Below are positions 37,776-47,700 of a stretch of 64,000 nucleotides of DNA, piece after piece; position 1 is the first letter of the stretch, and the number at the start of each line of letters is the position of its first letter. The translations under genes were made by a program, and so were the position numbers. Where the stretch lies: assembly GCA_040386335.1 (NCBI GenBank), contig JAZKFT010000017.1, forward strand, positions 124,001 through 188,000, written 5' to 3'. Source of the stretch: JAZKFT01 sp040386335 (GTDB taxonomy: Bacteria; Bacteroidota; Bacteroidia; Chitinophagales; Chitinophagaceae). A model generated the notes under the pieces. It was not told the origin of the DNA and did not search any database. It was given only the letters and a program-made list of their open reading frames with translations.

Positions 37776-40391
37776 TCAGCCCCATGCCAGGTATTCACAA
37801 CCATAGTTCCAATTGGAGCAACTGTATTTTTTGTAGGGCTTTCCGTTTTTGCCGGTTCCTTCTTTAAGGACCTTGTTCCCTTTTTTACAAATGGGGCATT
37901 TATTAACGGAATCCTCTGTATAGTTGGGGTCCACCTCGTTGATAAATTTTGATTTGTGGCCGGCGTTGGTCGTTATGAAAGTTTTCCTTTTGGATCTTGT
38001 GAGCGCTACATAGAACAGGCGTCTCTCCTCCCCATTAACAAATTGGTCGGATCCGGAAAGCAGTAGATTTAGTATTGGATCATCCGCTTGTTCTGATGGG
38101 AAACCATATTGGCCTGAAACACAATTCAAGATGATAACATAATCGGCTTGTAAGCCCTTGGAACGATGGACGGATAGAAATTGGACTTCGTATTCTGGGA
38201 TTTGCCGATATTTTATCACGAAACTTTTATCCGTTTCATTGTAGCCCACTAAGAATAAATCGGTCCTTTCCCTATATAGTTTGATGATGTGGTTGTATCG
38301 GGCGAGAGCCAGGATGGTGAGCTTTTTGCTGGTTCCCGTGTTCTCCGATTTGATTTTGTGGAGGACGTTTATAAATGGAAGAGGGTCATCATTCCTGGTG
38401 TTGTGGCTTTGTATCACTTCTATTGGGTTCACTGTATCATCTCCAAATGGTTTTAATTTTTTTGGGGTCTGGTTGGGATTAGCCAGGATGAATCTACTGC
38501 TGATGTCTATCATGCTTTTGTTGAACCTGTAAGTAGTTTCTATCTTCGATAACTCGGTGATGCCAAAGTGTTTTTCAAACTGCGTAAACAATGAAATATC
38601 GCTTCCTGCGAATCGAAAGATGCTTTGCCAATCGTCACCAACAGCGAATAACTTGCAAGACCTGTTGTTTTTTAAAAGTGCTTTAATCAAATTGAAACGA
38701 CCCATGGAGGTATCCTGGAATTCATCGATAATAATGTACTTGAAGTGGTTCCTGAAGCGGTTATCGGATATATACCGGGTAGCATCGTTGATCATGTCGC
38801 TAAAATCGATCAGGTGGTTTGATCTTAGGTAATCGTTGTATCTAGATAAGATAGGAGTGAAAATTTCAAGGAATATCTGCTGACGCCTTCTGATGTTGTT
38901 GTCTTTATTTTTCCTGGTGTCCAGGAGCAAGGTTTTGGGGTCTCCGTTATTGGATTTCAACAGGTTCAAAAAAGTATGGATAAGTGTTTCGAGCGCAGAC
39001 ACCTCATCATTTGCAATGGAGTTAAGGATATCCCAGATTTCGTCATTTGTTCTTTGCCTGAAGACCACGCCGCGGGCTTCCAGTTTTTCTTTAAATTTTT
39101 CCAGCAATATACCTTGCTTCTTTTCATAAGAATAGGTCTCTATCAATGTCGTACTGTGCTCTATATGTTTCTTTCGCTTCCAATCGATATCGGAGTTGTA
39201 TTTTTCTTTTGCCGACACCTTATGGTCACTCCTGAACCAGCCCGGAACATTGTTGTCGGTATCGATGAGTGCAAAATGCTCTATGTAGATGTCATAGTCT
39301 GGCAAATAGAAATCAGGCTTGTATTGGGCGTACTGGTTATCGGCAGTAGGGTATTTGTAAGGCTCTTCATATTTATATTCGATACCATTCAAAAAAAGAT
39401 AGTTGGCGATTTTTACTTCCTCCTCACTTTTGCAAGTTTCCCGTAAAAGGGTAACCTTTCCGTTGTGAACGATTTCGATCGTTTTGTAAGTCGTGATGTT
39501 GTTGTCCTTTAGATAAGCGATGTATTCCCCATGACTTTTGAAATCATCCACATCTTTCGACTCCAAACGATATTCCGTAAGAAATTTTATAACCTTACCT
39601 GCGAAAACCGCATCCGCCATTAGGCTGCTGAAAATGTTTTTCAAGGCCGAATACAACTGTTTTTCTTCTAAAACCGAAGGCATGTTATTAGTGGCCATCC
39701 CGATTATCTTCCTGCCAAATGAGTGGAAGGTGTTCACCTCGATATCGATACCCATTTTGTCCTTTATCCGGTGTCTCATTTCATCACTGGCTTTTTTGGT
39801 AAAAGTGATGAGCAAAATTTCCTCCGGCCGTACTTTGAAACGTTCGATGACATAAGCCACTTTGCCGGCGACAGTCGTTGTTTTGCCACTGCCTGCACCA
39901 GCGATCACCAAATTATTGTCCTCATCCCTGATCACGGCCAGCCGCTGTTGCAAATCCAACGACTGACCTTCTATATTTGAAAAGAATACGTTGGATGCTT
40001 TCAATTCCCTTTCGATGAAGGAGCCATTGTAGTCCTTTCTTATTATTGGGCCAGATTCCGCATAAGCTTTAAATTGTTTCAATTCCGATAGAACTTCAGG
40101 CTCCAATTGCAATTTATCAAGATCGTATCCTTTGAGTTTGTCATAGATATTGCTAACAGAATCTACCCAGGTAATCAGCTTATGATGATTGAAATACCCA
40201 TCATTGAACGAAGTAAAATGCTTGAATATTCTGTTCCATTTTACGATATCTGAATGCGCGGTCTCAACGATTGTTTTTCTTTGGATGATGTTTTTCTGGC
40301 GGTTTTTCCTGTATGATACGATGAAGCCATATATCACTATAGCAATGACTATCGCCACTAAAACAATTAGAAGGATATACTTCGTTTCCAT
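37776..40391 (-). CDS. UvrD/helicase IV-like superfamily 1 helicase with N-terminal membrane helix, inserted nuclease-like segment and C4 zinc finger
   Basis: 871 residues. A membrane helix (about 6-25) is followed by a Q-motif-like LDLQQRLAV and Walker A AGAGSGKTTT (about 162). An inserted segment (about 320-372) reads EVKIANYLF ... YKPDFYLPDYDIYIEHF and resembles a PD-(D/E)XK nuclease core. Walker B is IIIDEFQDTS (about 552). Motif III is VGDDWQSIFRFAG, motif V VHRSKGLQADYV, motif VI YVALTRSKR. The C-terminus is a topoisomerase-type zinc finger (CPICKKGNKV ... CSNWNYGCEYL). Likely a DNA 3'-5' helicase in repair or defence. It is AT-richer than its flanks and splits an adhesin remnant, evidence of insertion. 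Confidence 0.88.
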   Translation of the reverse strand: METKYILLIVLVAIVIAIVIYGFIVSYRKNRQKNIIQRKTIVETAHSDIVKWNRIFKHFTSFNDGYFNHHKLITWVDSVSNIYDKLKGYDLDKLQLEPEVLSELKQFKAYAESGPIIRKDYNGSFIERELKASNVFFSNIEGQSLDLQQRLAVIRDEDNNLVIAGAGSGKTTTVAGKVAYVIERFKVRPEEILLITFTKKASDEMRHRIKDKMGIDIEVNTFHSFGRKIIGMATNNMPSVLEEKQLYSALKNIFSSLMADAVFAGKVIKFLTEYRLESKDVDDFKSHGEYIAYLKDNNITTYKTIEIVHNGKVTLLRETCKSEEEVKIANYLFLNGIEYKYEEPYKYPTADNQYAQYKPDFYLPDYDIYIEHFALIDTDNNVPGWFRSDHKVSAKEKYNSDIDWKRKKHIEHSTTLIETYSYEKKQGILLEKFKEKLEARGVVFRQRTNDEIWDILNSIANDEVSALETLIHTFLNLLKSNNGDPKTLLLDTRKNKDNNIRRRQQIFLEIFTPILSRYNDYLRSNHLIDFSDMINDATRYISDNRFRNHFKYIIIDEFQDTSMGRFNLIKALLKNNRSCKLFAVGDDWQSIFRFAGSDISLFTQFEKHFGITELSKIETTYRFNKSMIDISSRFILANPNQTPKKLKPFGDDTVNPIEVIQSHNTRNDDPLPFINVLHKIKSENTGTSKKLTILALARYNHIIKLYRERTDLFLVGYNETDKSFVIKYRQIPEYEVQFLSVHRSKGLQADYVIILNCVSGQYGFPSEQADDPILNLLLSGSDQFVNGEERRLFYVALTRSKRKTFITTNAGHKSKFINEVDPNYTEDSVNKCPICKKGNKVLKEGTGKNGKPYKKYSCSNWNYGCEYLAWG

Positions 40392-40470
40392 CGGGAAGTA
40401 AAATAATCATAATCAAATTAAGTTGCTAACCGGGTGTTGAATCCTTCGTCAAATATCGCATTAGAAATAA

Positions 40471-40925
40471 GCCGGGTACGATTACATGCGTGAGTGTGCC
40501 GGGGACTTTGTTGATATTCCAGTTGTTCGGTGTATTCCATTCGTTGCTGACGGTACCAGTCCAGTTGGCTACTTCTAGGATCAAATTGGCGAAGGCGGTA
40601 TCGGTTCAGCTGGCGTCGTTATTGGCAATCAGGCGGTATATGCCGACAGGTGCTGCAAAAGGGTTGGGCGTGTTCCAGCTTTGGGTAATGCCGTTGGTAT
40701 TAAACAGTTCCGACAGATCGGTGGTTCGCCAAAGCAGTTTTTATAGACCGTTACATCCGGGCCCAGCGCCAGTGGATTTACGGTAATAATGGTAGTAGCT
40801 TTGTGTCACAGCCATTCGCCATCGAATACAGATACAGCCAGGCTGGTAGCTTGTGATGGTGGGTTTCTGGGTCCGGACTTGTAAAGCGTAGAGCAAAATC
40901 ACAAGGAAGGATAGATGTTTTTCAT
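40471..40925 (-). pseudogene. 5' and middle remnant of an adhesin gene
   Basis: The ATG at 40925 opens MKNIYPS, and with one frameshift corrected LVILLYALQ (signal peptide). The DNA then jumps to the C-terminal domain (SWNTPNPFAAPVGIYRLIAN ... WNTPNNWNINKVPGTLTHVI). A Cys codon has become a TGA stop at 40606-40608, and a one-base loss lies near 40730. The homology ends at 40471 within HVIVPG and continues at 37770 with about 65-70 bp missing. The gene is therefore dead, internally deleted and split by the helicase gene. Confidence 0.85.
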
Positions 40926-41311
40926 AAAGATAGCTGTGTTAGCTGTTTTTAGGGTTTGTTTTGATGCCATGGTTCATGTACTCTGGAAACATCATTCACC
41001 CCGATAAAACATTTCAAAGATTCCAGTTCCTGTAAACACAATCCCGGGCTTCAGGTTCGGGAGAATATGAACCAGAGCCAGAGCGTTTAGCGGCATTGCC
41101 TTTACCATCTAACTTCGGTTTATCCGGTCTTTTTCAATAAGCGTAGTCATGGATGTGGTTTTGACATTTTTTAACTAGTAAATGCACTATCCTGTTACAA
41201 TGCTCTTTCTACCGGGTAGAGCAGGTACCTCTCATCACAAACCATTTTTTTCAACCTTTCAATAATTGTGTATCGCAGGCGCCCGGAAACACCACTTAGC
41301 ATGAAACTATT
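40926..41311. other. Intergenic region with a conserved regulatory-type block
   Basis: No gene is visible. The block at 40966-41009 is homologous to those at 50953-50995 and 52239-52281 (listed separately). The rest, down to the dioxygenase stop, holds only low-information AT-rich sequence. Confidence 0.55.
40966..41009 (-). promoter_or_regulatory. CCATGGTTCRTG...CCCCGATAAA element, copy A
   Basis: TGCCATGGTTCATG followed by ATTCACCCCGATAAAA, 41 bp before the start of the adhesin remnant. Homologous blocks stand before the 44761-50778 gene (50953-50995) and the Rid-like gene (52239-52281). Confidence 0.55.
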
Positions 41312-42202
41312 TTACTGATTATATTTTAAAATCTTTGTACCAGAAACCGTCTTATCCGCTGTTCTTTGTACAACCACTTTTACCACTCCATCTTTTTGTA
41401 ATTCAAAAGTAGCAATGGGATAACCTATGCCACCTTCAAAGCTGTTATTGCCAATATATTTTAAGCTTGCTCTAAGCTGCCCATTATGTTTCATAAACAG
41501 CAAATCGTCATTTTTAATAAACTCAATAAAATTATTATCGCCAACATCAAAAATTCCGGTAACCTTTTCGTAACCCTTTTCATCAAGCGGAATCTGTTTA
41601 CCCATAATAACATTAAAAACAACTTCGCTTTCGCCTGATTTATTTCCGGAAATATTGAGTATCCTGTTTACAGCCTTTGGGTCTGAAGCCCATTTATCAG
41701 TCTCAACATATTTACCTCCTTTAAAGTAGATTTGGGTTATTAAGTCTTGTTGACCGGGCACAGATACCCGCATGTGTATGTGCGCAGGCCGCCAGGATGT
41801 TTCATCGGTTGGGTTGGCTTTATATGGTACCGGCAGAATTGTTGCAAACGCATATTTTCCATCGGCCTTTGTTTTTTGTGCGCCACGATATTTGTATTCG
41901 TCGCTGGTATTATCATAAACCTCATGTTCGTCGCAATGCCAGATTTCAACCAACGCATTGTTGATGGGGGTTTTGCCATCTTCTTTAAAAATATTCCCTT
42001 TCAAAATCATTGGGACACCATTAGAATCCGGCAGTCTTAAATTGGTTCTTACGGGTGCACCTGGTCTGTAGAAAGGGCCAAGTATATCAGTTGTTGTTGG
42101 CGTATCGCCTTCAAATCTTTTACCGTTCCAGTTTAAAGCTCCAAAAGCACTAATACTTATAACTGTCAACGTTGAATTTTTAACAAATGATCTGCGGTGC
42201 AT
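41312..42202 (-). CDS. Intradiol ring-cleavage dioxygenase
   Basis: 296 residues. MHRRSFVKNS followed by a hydrophobic stretch resembles a Tat-type leader with a lysine after the RS pair. The intradiol domain has all four expected Fe(III) ligands: Tyr105 in YRGAQKT, Tyr127 in PVPYKANP, and His141/His143 in RPAHIHMRV. Family enzymes cleave catechol-type rings between the two hydroxyls to give muconate-type acids; the true substrate here is unknown. The ~80 C-terminal residues after the catalytic core are an extra beta domain. The gene is 33 bp after the MFS transporter stop-to-start junction on the same strand, so an operon is likely. Its composition is AT-rich. Confidence 0.88.
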   Translation of the reverse strand: MHRRSFVKNSTLTVISISAFGALNWNGKRFEGDTPTTTDILGPFYRPGAPVRTNLRLPDSNGVPMILKGNIFKEDGKTPINNALVEIWHCDEHEVYDNTSDEYKYRGAQKTKADGKYAFATILPVPYKANPTDETSWRPAHIHMRVSVPGQQDLITQIYFKGGKYVETDKWASDPKAVNRILNISGNKSGESEVVFNVIMGKQIPLDEKGYEKVTGIFDVGDNNFIEFIKNDDLLFMKHNGQLRASLKYIGNNSFEGGIGYPIATFELQKDGVVKVVVQRTADKTVSGTKILKYNQ

Positions 42203-42235
42203 AGTATTTGTTTTTTTAATTAATAATAATAGCTG

Positions 42236-43603
42236 TTAATGATTTGCCTGTACGAGGCCACTACTGGCATCTTTGTTTTCCAAACCAGCAACAGCATTCA
42301 TTTGCCTGTCAATATTAAAAAACTGCAGCAGCAACCAGGCAGCACCAATCATAATAGCAAATGCAAAAATTGAAAACTGCCAATTGAAATTTGCCTTCAC
42401 CGGCCCTATCAAAGCCGCCAATGCTATACGCCCGAGGTTACCAATCGTCATGTATAGAGTAAACTGGCTTGCAGATATTTTTTTCCAGCAACATTGCATG
42501 GCAATGGAAAAAATGCCAATGCAGGCAAAGGTGTAAGCGATATTATACAGGATCATAAAGGCGTAGATAAAATTTTTGTAGCTCCAGTAAACTTTTGAAA
42601 AAGCCAGAACGCTTGTAAAAAGTACCAGGCTGAAAAAATAAATATTCATCATGCGCTTTTTCCCGAATCTTTCAATAAGAATACCGCCAAGAAGCATGCC
42701 GCCAATGCCGCCTATTATTTTTGCTGTAGCAAAGTATTGCGAGTAACTGCCATTTGTCCAGTTAAGTTCTTTAACTGAAAAAATGGGTAGTATGGTCTCG
42801 ATGTAATTATATGAACCCTGCGCAAGAAATAGAATGGTGGCAAGCAATAAAGAGTTTCGTAAACAGAACGCGCTGTACAAAGATTTGAAAATAGAAGCCC
42901 AGTTGCCTGCTTGTAATTTTTTATTTTCCAGCGAAGCCTTGCCCGCTGCCCAGGGTACTATTTTTTCACCCGGCTTTTCTCTTAAAAATAAGGGCACCAA
43001 CATAATAAACCCAATCATAACTGCAAGCGATAATATAGCAGTAGTAAAATTGTATGTATTCAGCAACCAGGTACCCACTGCAAGGGTGGTAGAAATAGCA
43101 ATCACTTTTGAACCCCACATTAACCCATTGGCTTTTGCCTGTTGGTTAACAGGAATAACATCTATCGCCATACCATCGGTTGCCACATCCTGGAATGCAC
43201 CAAAAAAAGATACTGCAAAACCAGCCGCCATAAACAGGTTTAAATTATTTAATGGGTCGGGCACATAAGCCATAGCAATGCAACTTGCTACCAATCCAAT
43301 TTGCCCCAAAATTACCCAGGGCCTCTTTCGCCCCATCGGCAGGTACGTGTAGCGATCCATCAATGGTGCCACTATAAATTTAAAACTCCATGGCAAACCA
43401 CAAGCCACGATAAAGCCTGCTATTTCGCCAGCTGTTTTACCATTCATAGCCATCCATGCTGGTATGCCATAAAATAATATTCCCTCCGGGGCGCCCTGTG
43501 CAAAGTACAAGGCAACAAAATTGAAGTATCTTAAAAAAGTATTTTCAGAAAGTGCAGGAATGGTGCTGCTTTGCTTTAGCGGAATACTAATGGTCGCTTT
43601 CAT
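42236..43603 (-). CDS. MFS transporter, AmpG/PAT-like
   Basis: 455 residues with about twelve hydrophobic segments. Typical motifs are YFAQGAPEGILFYGIPAWMA in TM1-2 and DRYTYLPMGRKRPWVI in the cytoplasmic loop between TM2 and TM3, as in the AmpG-type branch of the major facilitator superfamily. DVATDGMAIDVIP in TM4 is also characteristic. The transported compound cannot be told from sequence. Because it lies between a secreted protein and a dioxygenase on one strand (gaps of 109 and 33 bp), import of an aromatic or related compound is a reasonable inference only. Confidence 0.83.
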   Translation of the reverse strand: MKATISIPLKQSSTIPALSENTFLRYFNFVALYFAQGAPEGILFYGIPAWMAMNGKTAGEIAGFIVACGLPWSFKFIVAPLMDRYTYLPMGRKRPWVILGQIGLVASCIAMAYVPDPLNNLNLFMAAGFAVSFFGAFQDVATDGMAIDVIPVNQQAKANGLMWGSKVIAISTTLAVGTWLLNTYNFTTAILSLAVMIGFIMLVPLFLREKPGEKIVPWAAGKASLENKKLQAGNWASIFKSLYSAFCLRNSLLLATILFLAQGSYNYIETILPIFSVKELNWTNGSYSQYFATAKIIGGIGGMLLGGILIERFGKKRMMNIYFFSLVLFTSVLAFSKVYWSYKNFIYAFMILYNIAYTFACIGIFSIAMQCCWKKISASQFTLYMTIGNLGRIALAALIGPVKANFNWQFSIFAFAIMIGAAWLLLQFFNIDRQMNAVAGLENKDASSGLVQANH

Positions 43604-43712
43604 TCCAGGTTAGGTTTTAGAGGGGCCGATATAATTGTGGCTGTGATCTAAAATCAAAATAGAGTCCTCAAAGTGTACGTAACCCTTGAGGACTTTATAC
43701 CATATTGCAGGC

Positions 43713-44465
43713 TTATTTCGAACTCAAATCCTTACGCATAAAAAGTAATTCGCTCCAGCTTTCTGCAATAAACTCTGCCCCATCCTTAAGGTATTGGGCA
43801 TAAGAACCTCCGCCGTTTACAGCTTCATATGTAACTTTAAATGGCGTGCGAAAATCGGCGGCTCTTTCCTTTAAGCCTTGCTTATACCGTGTTGTAAGGG
43901 TGAATTGTGTCGGGCCTGAAGAGGAAGCTGAATAAACAGCAACGGATACGCCACCTGCTGCCCATGTTTTTTTAATTTTTTTGATCATATTTACTACATC
44001 GTCACTATGCCCGATTTTAGGATACACATGGGTAATTTGAATTTTTTCAGAAAAATCGCCCAGGGCCACTGTACTTAAGGAATCCTGGTAAACTGAGTAG
44101 CCGGCAGATTGTCTTTCGGTTAAATAGATAGCTATATTTTTATTCCAATCCGATGTATGTTCTGGCCCTAAATCGCCCCTTGCATCTTCACTTGCCCAAC
44201 TTTTGGGGCCTTCTGTGATATGAAAGCCGCCAAAATCAGGACCGGTTTGAATTTCAAATACCCGCCAGTGTGCATCGCCACTATGGTATTTTTGGGCATG
44301 GGCGGCAAGGGCTTTTTCAAATTCAGCCACCTTGTCAATTTTTGGGAACACCCGATGGGTGGAAATTACATTTTTTGCAGGTGCTGATTGTGCATAGCAC
44401 AGGCTTGTTGATAGCAGGAGGGCACTGTGGATTGCCACCGCTGAGAGAAACTTGTGGGTTTTCAT
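43713..44465 (-). CDS. Secreted protein with two ferredoxin-like (dimeric alpha/beta barrel-type) halves
   Basis: 250 residues with a signal peptide ending CYAQS (about residue 26). Two similar halves start VISTHRVFPKIDKVAEFEK (about 33) and IQITHVYPKIGHSDDVVNM (about 143). Each looks like the beta-alpha-beta start of an ABM/DABB-like fold. No catalytic residues can be assigned. It is the first gene of the putative operon with the MFS transporter and dioxygenase. Family assignment is tentative. Confidence 0.7.
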   Translation of the reverse strand: MKTHKFLSAVAIHSALLLSTSLCYAQSAPAKNVISTHRVFPKIDKVAEFEKALAAHAQKYHSGDAHWRVFEIQTGPDFGGFHITEGPKSWASEDARGDLGPEHTSDWNKNIAIYLTERQSAGYSVYQDSLSTVALGDFSEKIQITHVYPKIGHSDDVVNMIKKIKKTWAAGGVSVAVYSASSSGPTQFTLTTRYKQGLKERAADFRTPFKVTYEAVNGGGSYAQYLKDGAEFIAESWSELLFMRKDLSSK

Positions 44466-44667
44466 GACGTTTAGGGTTGAAAATTATTGCCTACTCTATT
44501 CGGTTTTCGGCGGCTCCGTTTTTGGTGTTTTTTATCGCCCTGGCTGGTGTTTTCTTTTGGCGCGGACGAGCCTCACCGACCACGAACTGGATGAGTTTTA
44601 TTACCAGGTTTCTGTTTAAAACATGTATCAAAATATAGCTAAATAAGTGGTAAGTGGTTCACAATCA

Positions 44668-44691
44668 GTGGTCGGTGGAGACACCGGCCAC
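44668..44691. repeat. GTGRCCGG hairpin, copy 3
   Basis: GTGGTCGGTG pairs with CACCGGCCAC (one G-T pair) around GAGA. Related to 9576-9599 and 15194-15217. Confidence 0.6.
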
Positions 44692-44710
44692 GGCCTCCTA
44701 TTGTCGTAAC

Positions 44711-44736
44711 GGCACCGGTTCTTTCGAACCGATGCT
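44711..44736 (-). terminator. Terminator hairpin downstream of the 44761-50778 gene
   Basis: GCACCGGTTCTTTCGAACCGATGC forms a stem 25 bp past the stop codon. It is conserved with 31885-31908 and 37641-37666 but lacks a good T-tract, so it may be a weaker terminator or an RNA-processing stem. Confidence 0.6.
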
Positions 44737-44760
44737 GTGTTATCAGGGTGAGGGTTATTA

Positions 44761-47700
44761 CTAATTCGGCGGCAGTGTCAAACACTTACCATTGACCATT
44801 ACAGATTTGGTAGTTACAGTGCGTACGTTGCCACCGTTGCGTACCTGTATGCTGGCTGCCACGGCACCTTCCGTGTTGATATAACATGGGTTAGGTGTAC
44901 CACCCGGAACAATTACATGTGTAAGTGTGCCAGGTACTTTATTGATGTTCCAGTTGCCGGGCGTATTCCAGTCGTTGCTTTGCGCCCCTGTCCAGGTAGC
45001 CACTTCGAGGATGACATTGGCAAAGGCGGTATCGTTACAAGATCCTGCACTGGAAGCTACAATCCGGTAAATGCCGGGTGGTGCCGTGGTGGTATTGACC
45101 GTGTTCCAGCTAACCGTGAGCCCTGTGGTGTTAAACAGGCTATTGAGATTGGTGGTTTCGCCAAAGCAACTCTTATAGACTGTAACATCGGCGCCAAGAT
45201 TTGGTGCAGGTAGTGCTGATGTAGTTACTACCAACGAATCGCTGACACCTGTAAATCCGGTGGCGATGTACACTGTAAGGCGGTAGGTACCTGCTTCGGT
45301 TACATTAATGCTTTGGGTACTGCCAACAGTTGTCCCACCCCTGGTCCATTGGTAAGAGAATACCGGCTGGCCATCAATGGTGTTATTGGTAGAAAAGCTG
45401 AGTGTCTGGCCACCACAGATATTGAGCGGGCCATTTTGAATGATGATGGGCTTGCTCAAGTCGTCGTTTTTAATCGTATCCGTTTTTGAAATCACTGAAC
45501 CTGGGGTATAGTCACCTTCCGCCAGGGAAACGGTGATGGTTTCATCAGGTTCCAATATGTTATCACCAATTGCCTTAATGCGGAGTGTTGCCTGTACCTG
45601 TCCCGCCAGGATATAGATCTTGCCCTGAATGCCGTTAAAGCTGGTAGCAGCCGGCTGGCCAACAGGGTAGCGAACCGTATAATCTGTACCGTAAATAGCC
45701 GTACCGCTGACCGTGTAGTTCACCAGGCGGTCATAGTTCACAGAAGTACCGATGTTAAACCTGAAGTCCAATGAATCGTTGACATTTTCCCGCATGGACG
45801 ACCTGGTGACCGTTAGGTTAAGAGCAGCAGGCCCGGTACCCGGTACCGTGGTGCCTACCACAAATAAGGAAGTGTCTGCAGCAGTCTGCACATTACCATA
45901 CACGTCGGCAATATTATTTACAATCAACTGTAGGTTTTCGCCAACCAGGGAAGTAATCGGGTTCACCGGCACCACTACAATCTTGTTTTGATAGCCTGTG
46001 ACCTGCACCGGAATCAGGGTGCCGTCGCTGCGTTTACGGAGTTTCACCTGGCCACCGTTCAGGCTGTTGGTATTAATGGATTCGTTGTAGGTAACCGAGA
46101 GGATATCCCCGGCCACATAACTATCGTCCATCGGTTCGGGTTCACCGAATACCAGTGGTGCTTTACGGTCTACAATGCCTGTAACTCTTTGTGAATACAC
46201 CACGCCACCCGCACAATCCAGCCTCAGGCGAAGGTCGTAGGCGCCGTCGGGCAGGTTAGTGGTCCGCCAGTTTACCATGGTGCTGGTTGGGTTGGTAATA
46301 TTGGCCGCCAAAATGAGGGTGTCGGTAACAAATATGCTACCGCCGGCAGAGGTATGCTCCAGCGCAATGGATTGCAGGTTGGCGACTGTATACCCTGTCA
46401 TTTGTACCGGCAACAAATTGTTATTGGCAGCACTGATAATAAAGTTATTAGCAGGCGCTCCCAGGCTGATACCACTACAAGGATTGGCAAAATTGGCTGT
46501 GATCGTACCAATACTGGTACTGCCACCACAGGCAGAGCTCATCACAAATTTCAGCCCCTCGTAATTATATACATTACCGGCACCTTTTTCTACGGTAATT
46601 GTCACCAGTTGTTCCTGTGCATAAGGGATACCCGGAAAATCAAACAGGTCGGTGGCTGGCGCAAAGCCAATTTTAACGATGGCGCCATGGGGATTGCTGG
46701 CAGGCAGCATGGTGAGTTTATAATCCCGTGCTTCGCCGCTTTGGCTCACATTGCCCAGGAATAGCTGAAAACTGGCGGCGCCATTGGCAGGTACGTTGTT
46801 CTGTACAGGGGCGGGTATCCGCAACTGGGCTCCATCCCTGTTTTGGCCGGGTGGCTCAGCCGGGCAGCTGGTAGTGCCGGCTTTTAGTGAGAAAACAGGT
46901 GAATTATAGACCGGGTCTCTTTTTACATCGACGGAAAAATAATCTCCATCATCCTTATCATCAAGCGTATAACCCATGGTGGTGGAATTGGTGGTTGTGG
47001 TAGTAGTGCTTTTACCGGTCTCCATTTTCATGTTTACATTAAAGCCACCGCTTACGCCGATACCGGCTATTTCAAAACCTAATGCTATCGCCACATTCCG
47101 GTCTATTTCCATAGCATACTCAATGGTATTGGAACTGGTTGCGGTGGTGGTGGTAGACAAGGTTATGGGGGCGTCTGCACCGTCGAATGATTTGTTGACC
47201 TCGAACTTGGCTTTGGCTTTGTTCGCCGCATTATTGGCTACTACCTGTTCCCATACATGCACCTGGTTTAAAGCTCTGAAGCGCTGGGCACTGTCGGGAG
47301 CGTTGGCTGCAAAGTTCTGCAGTGTTGGTATTACGGTGCCGGTTATATGGCTTTCCGTATATGCATACTCTGTGGCAAAACCGCTGTCTGCAATGGCCAG
47401 TTTGGCTTCTACGCCTAGGGTACAGGGGCTGGTATATTTTACTTCCCTGGCAATGGCATAGAGCAGGTTGAGGGCTGCGCCAATGTATACATCACCATCA
47501 TTACCGATGATATAACCGCTGTTAGATGATTCGTATCGCTGGCTATTGGTAGTGGTCAGTATAGCCTCGGTAGCATCATTTACCCTGCCAGTTACGGTTT
47601 GGGCGAAATTGAGCGTACCCCAAATGGATACTTCAGTGCTGTAAACAAAGCCCAGCTGAAAGCGGGTACCCAGTTTTACTTCAAGGTAGCCACCATTTGC

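Larger units (their letters stand above)
44466..44760. other. Intergenic region with hairpins
   Basis: Contains a hairpin of the GTGRCCGG family (44668-44691) and the terminator hairpin of the next gene (44711-44736). The remainder shows no gene or recognisable site. Confidence 0.5.
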
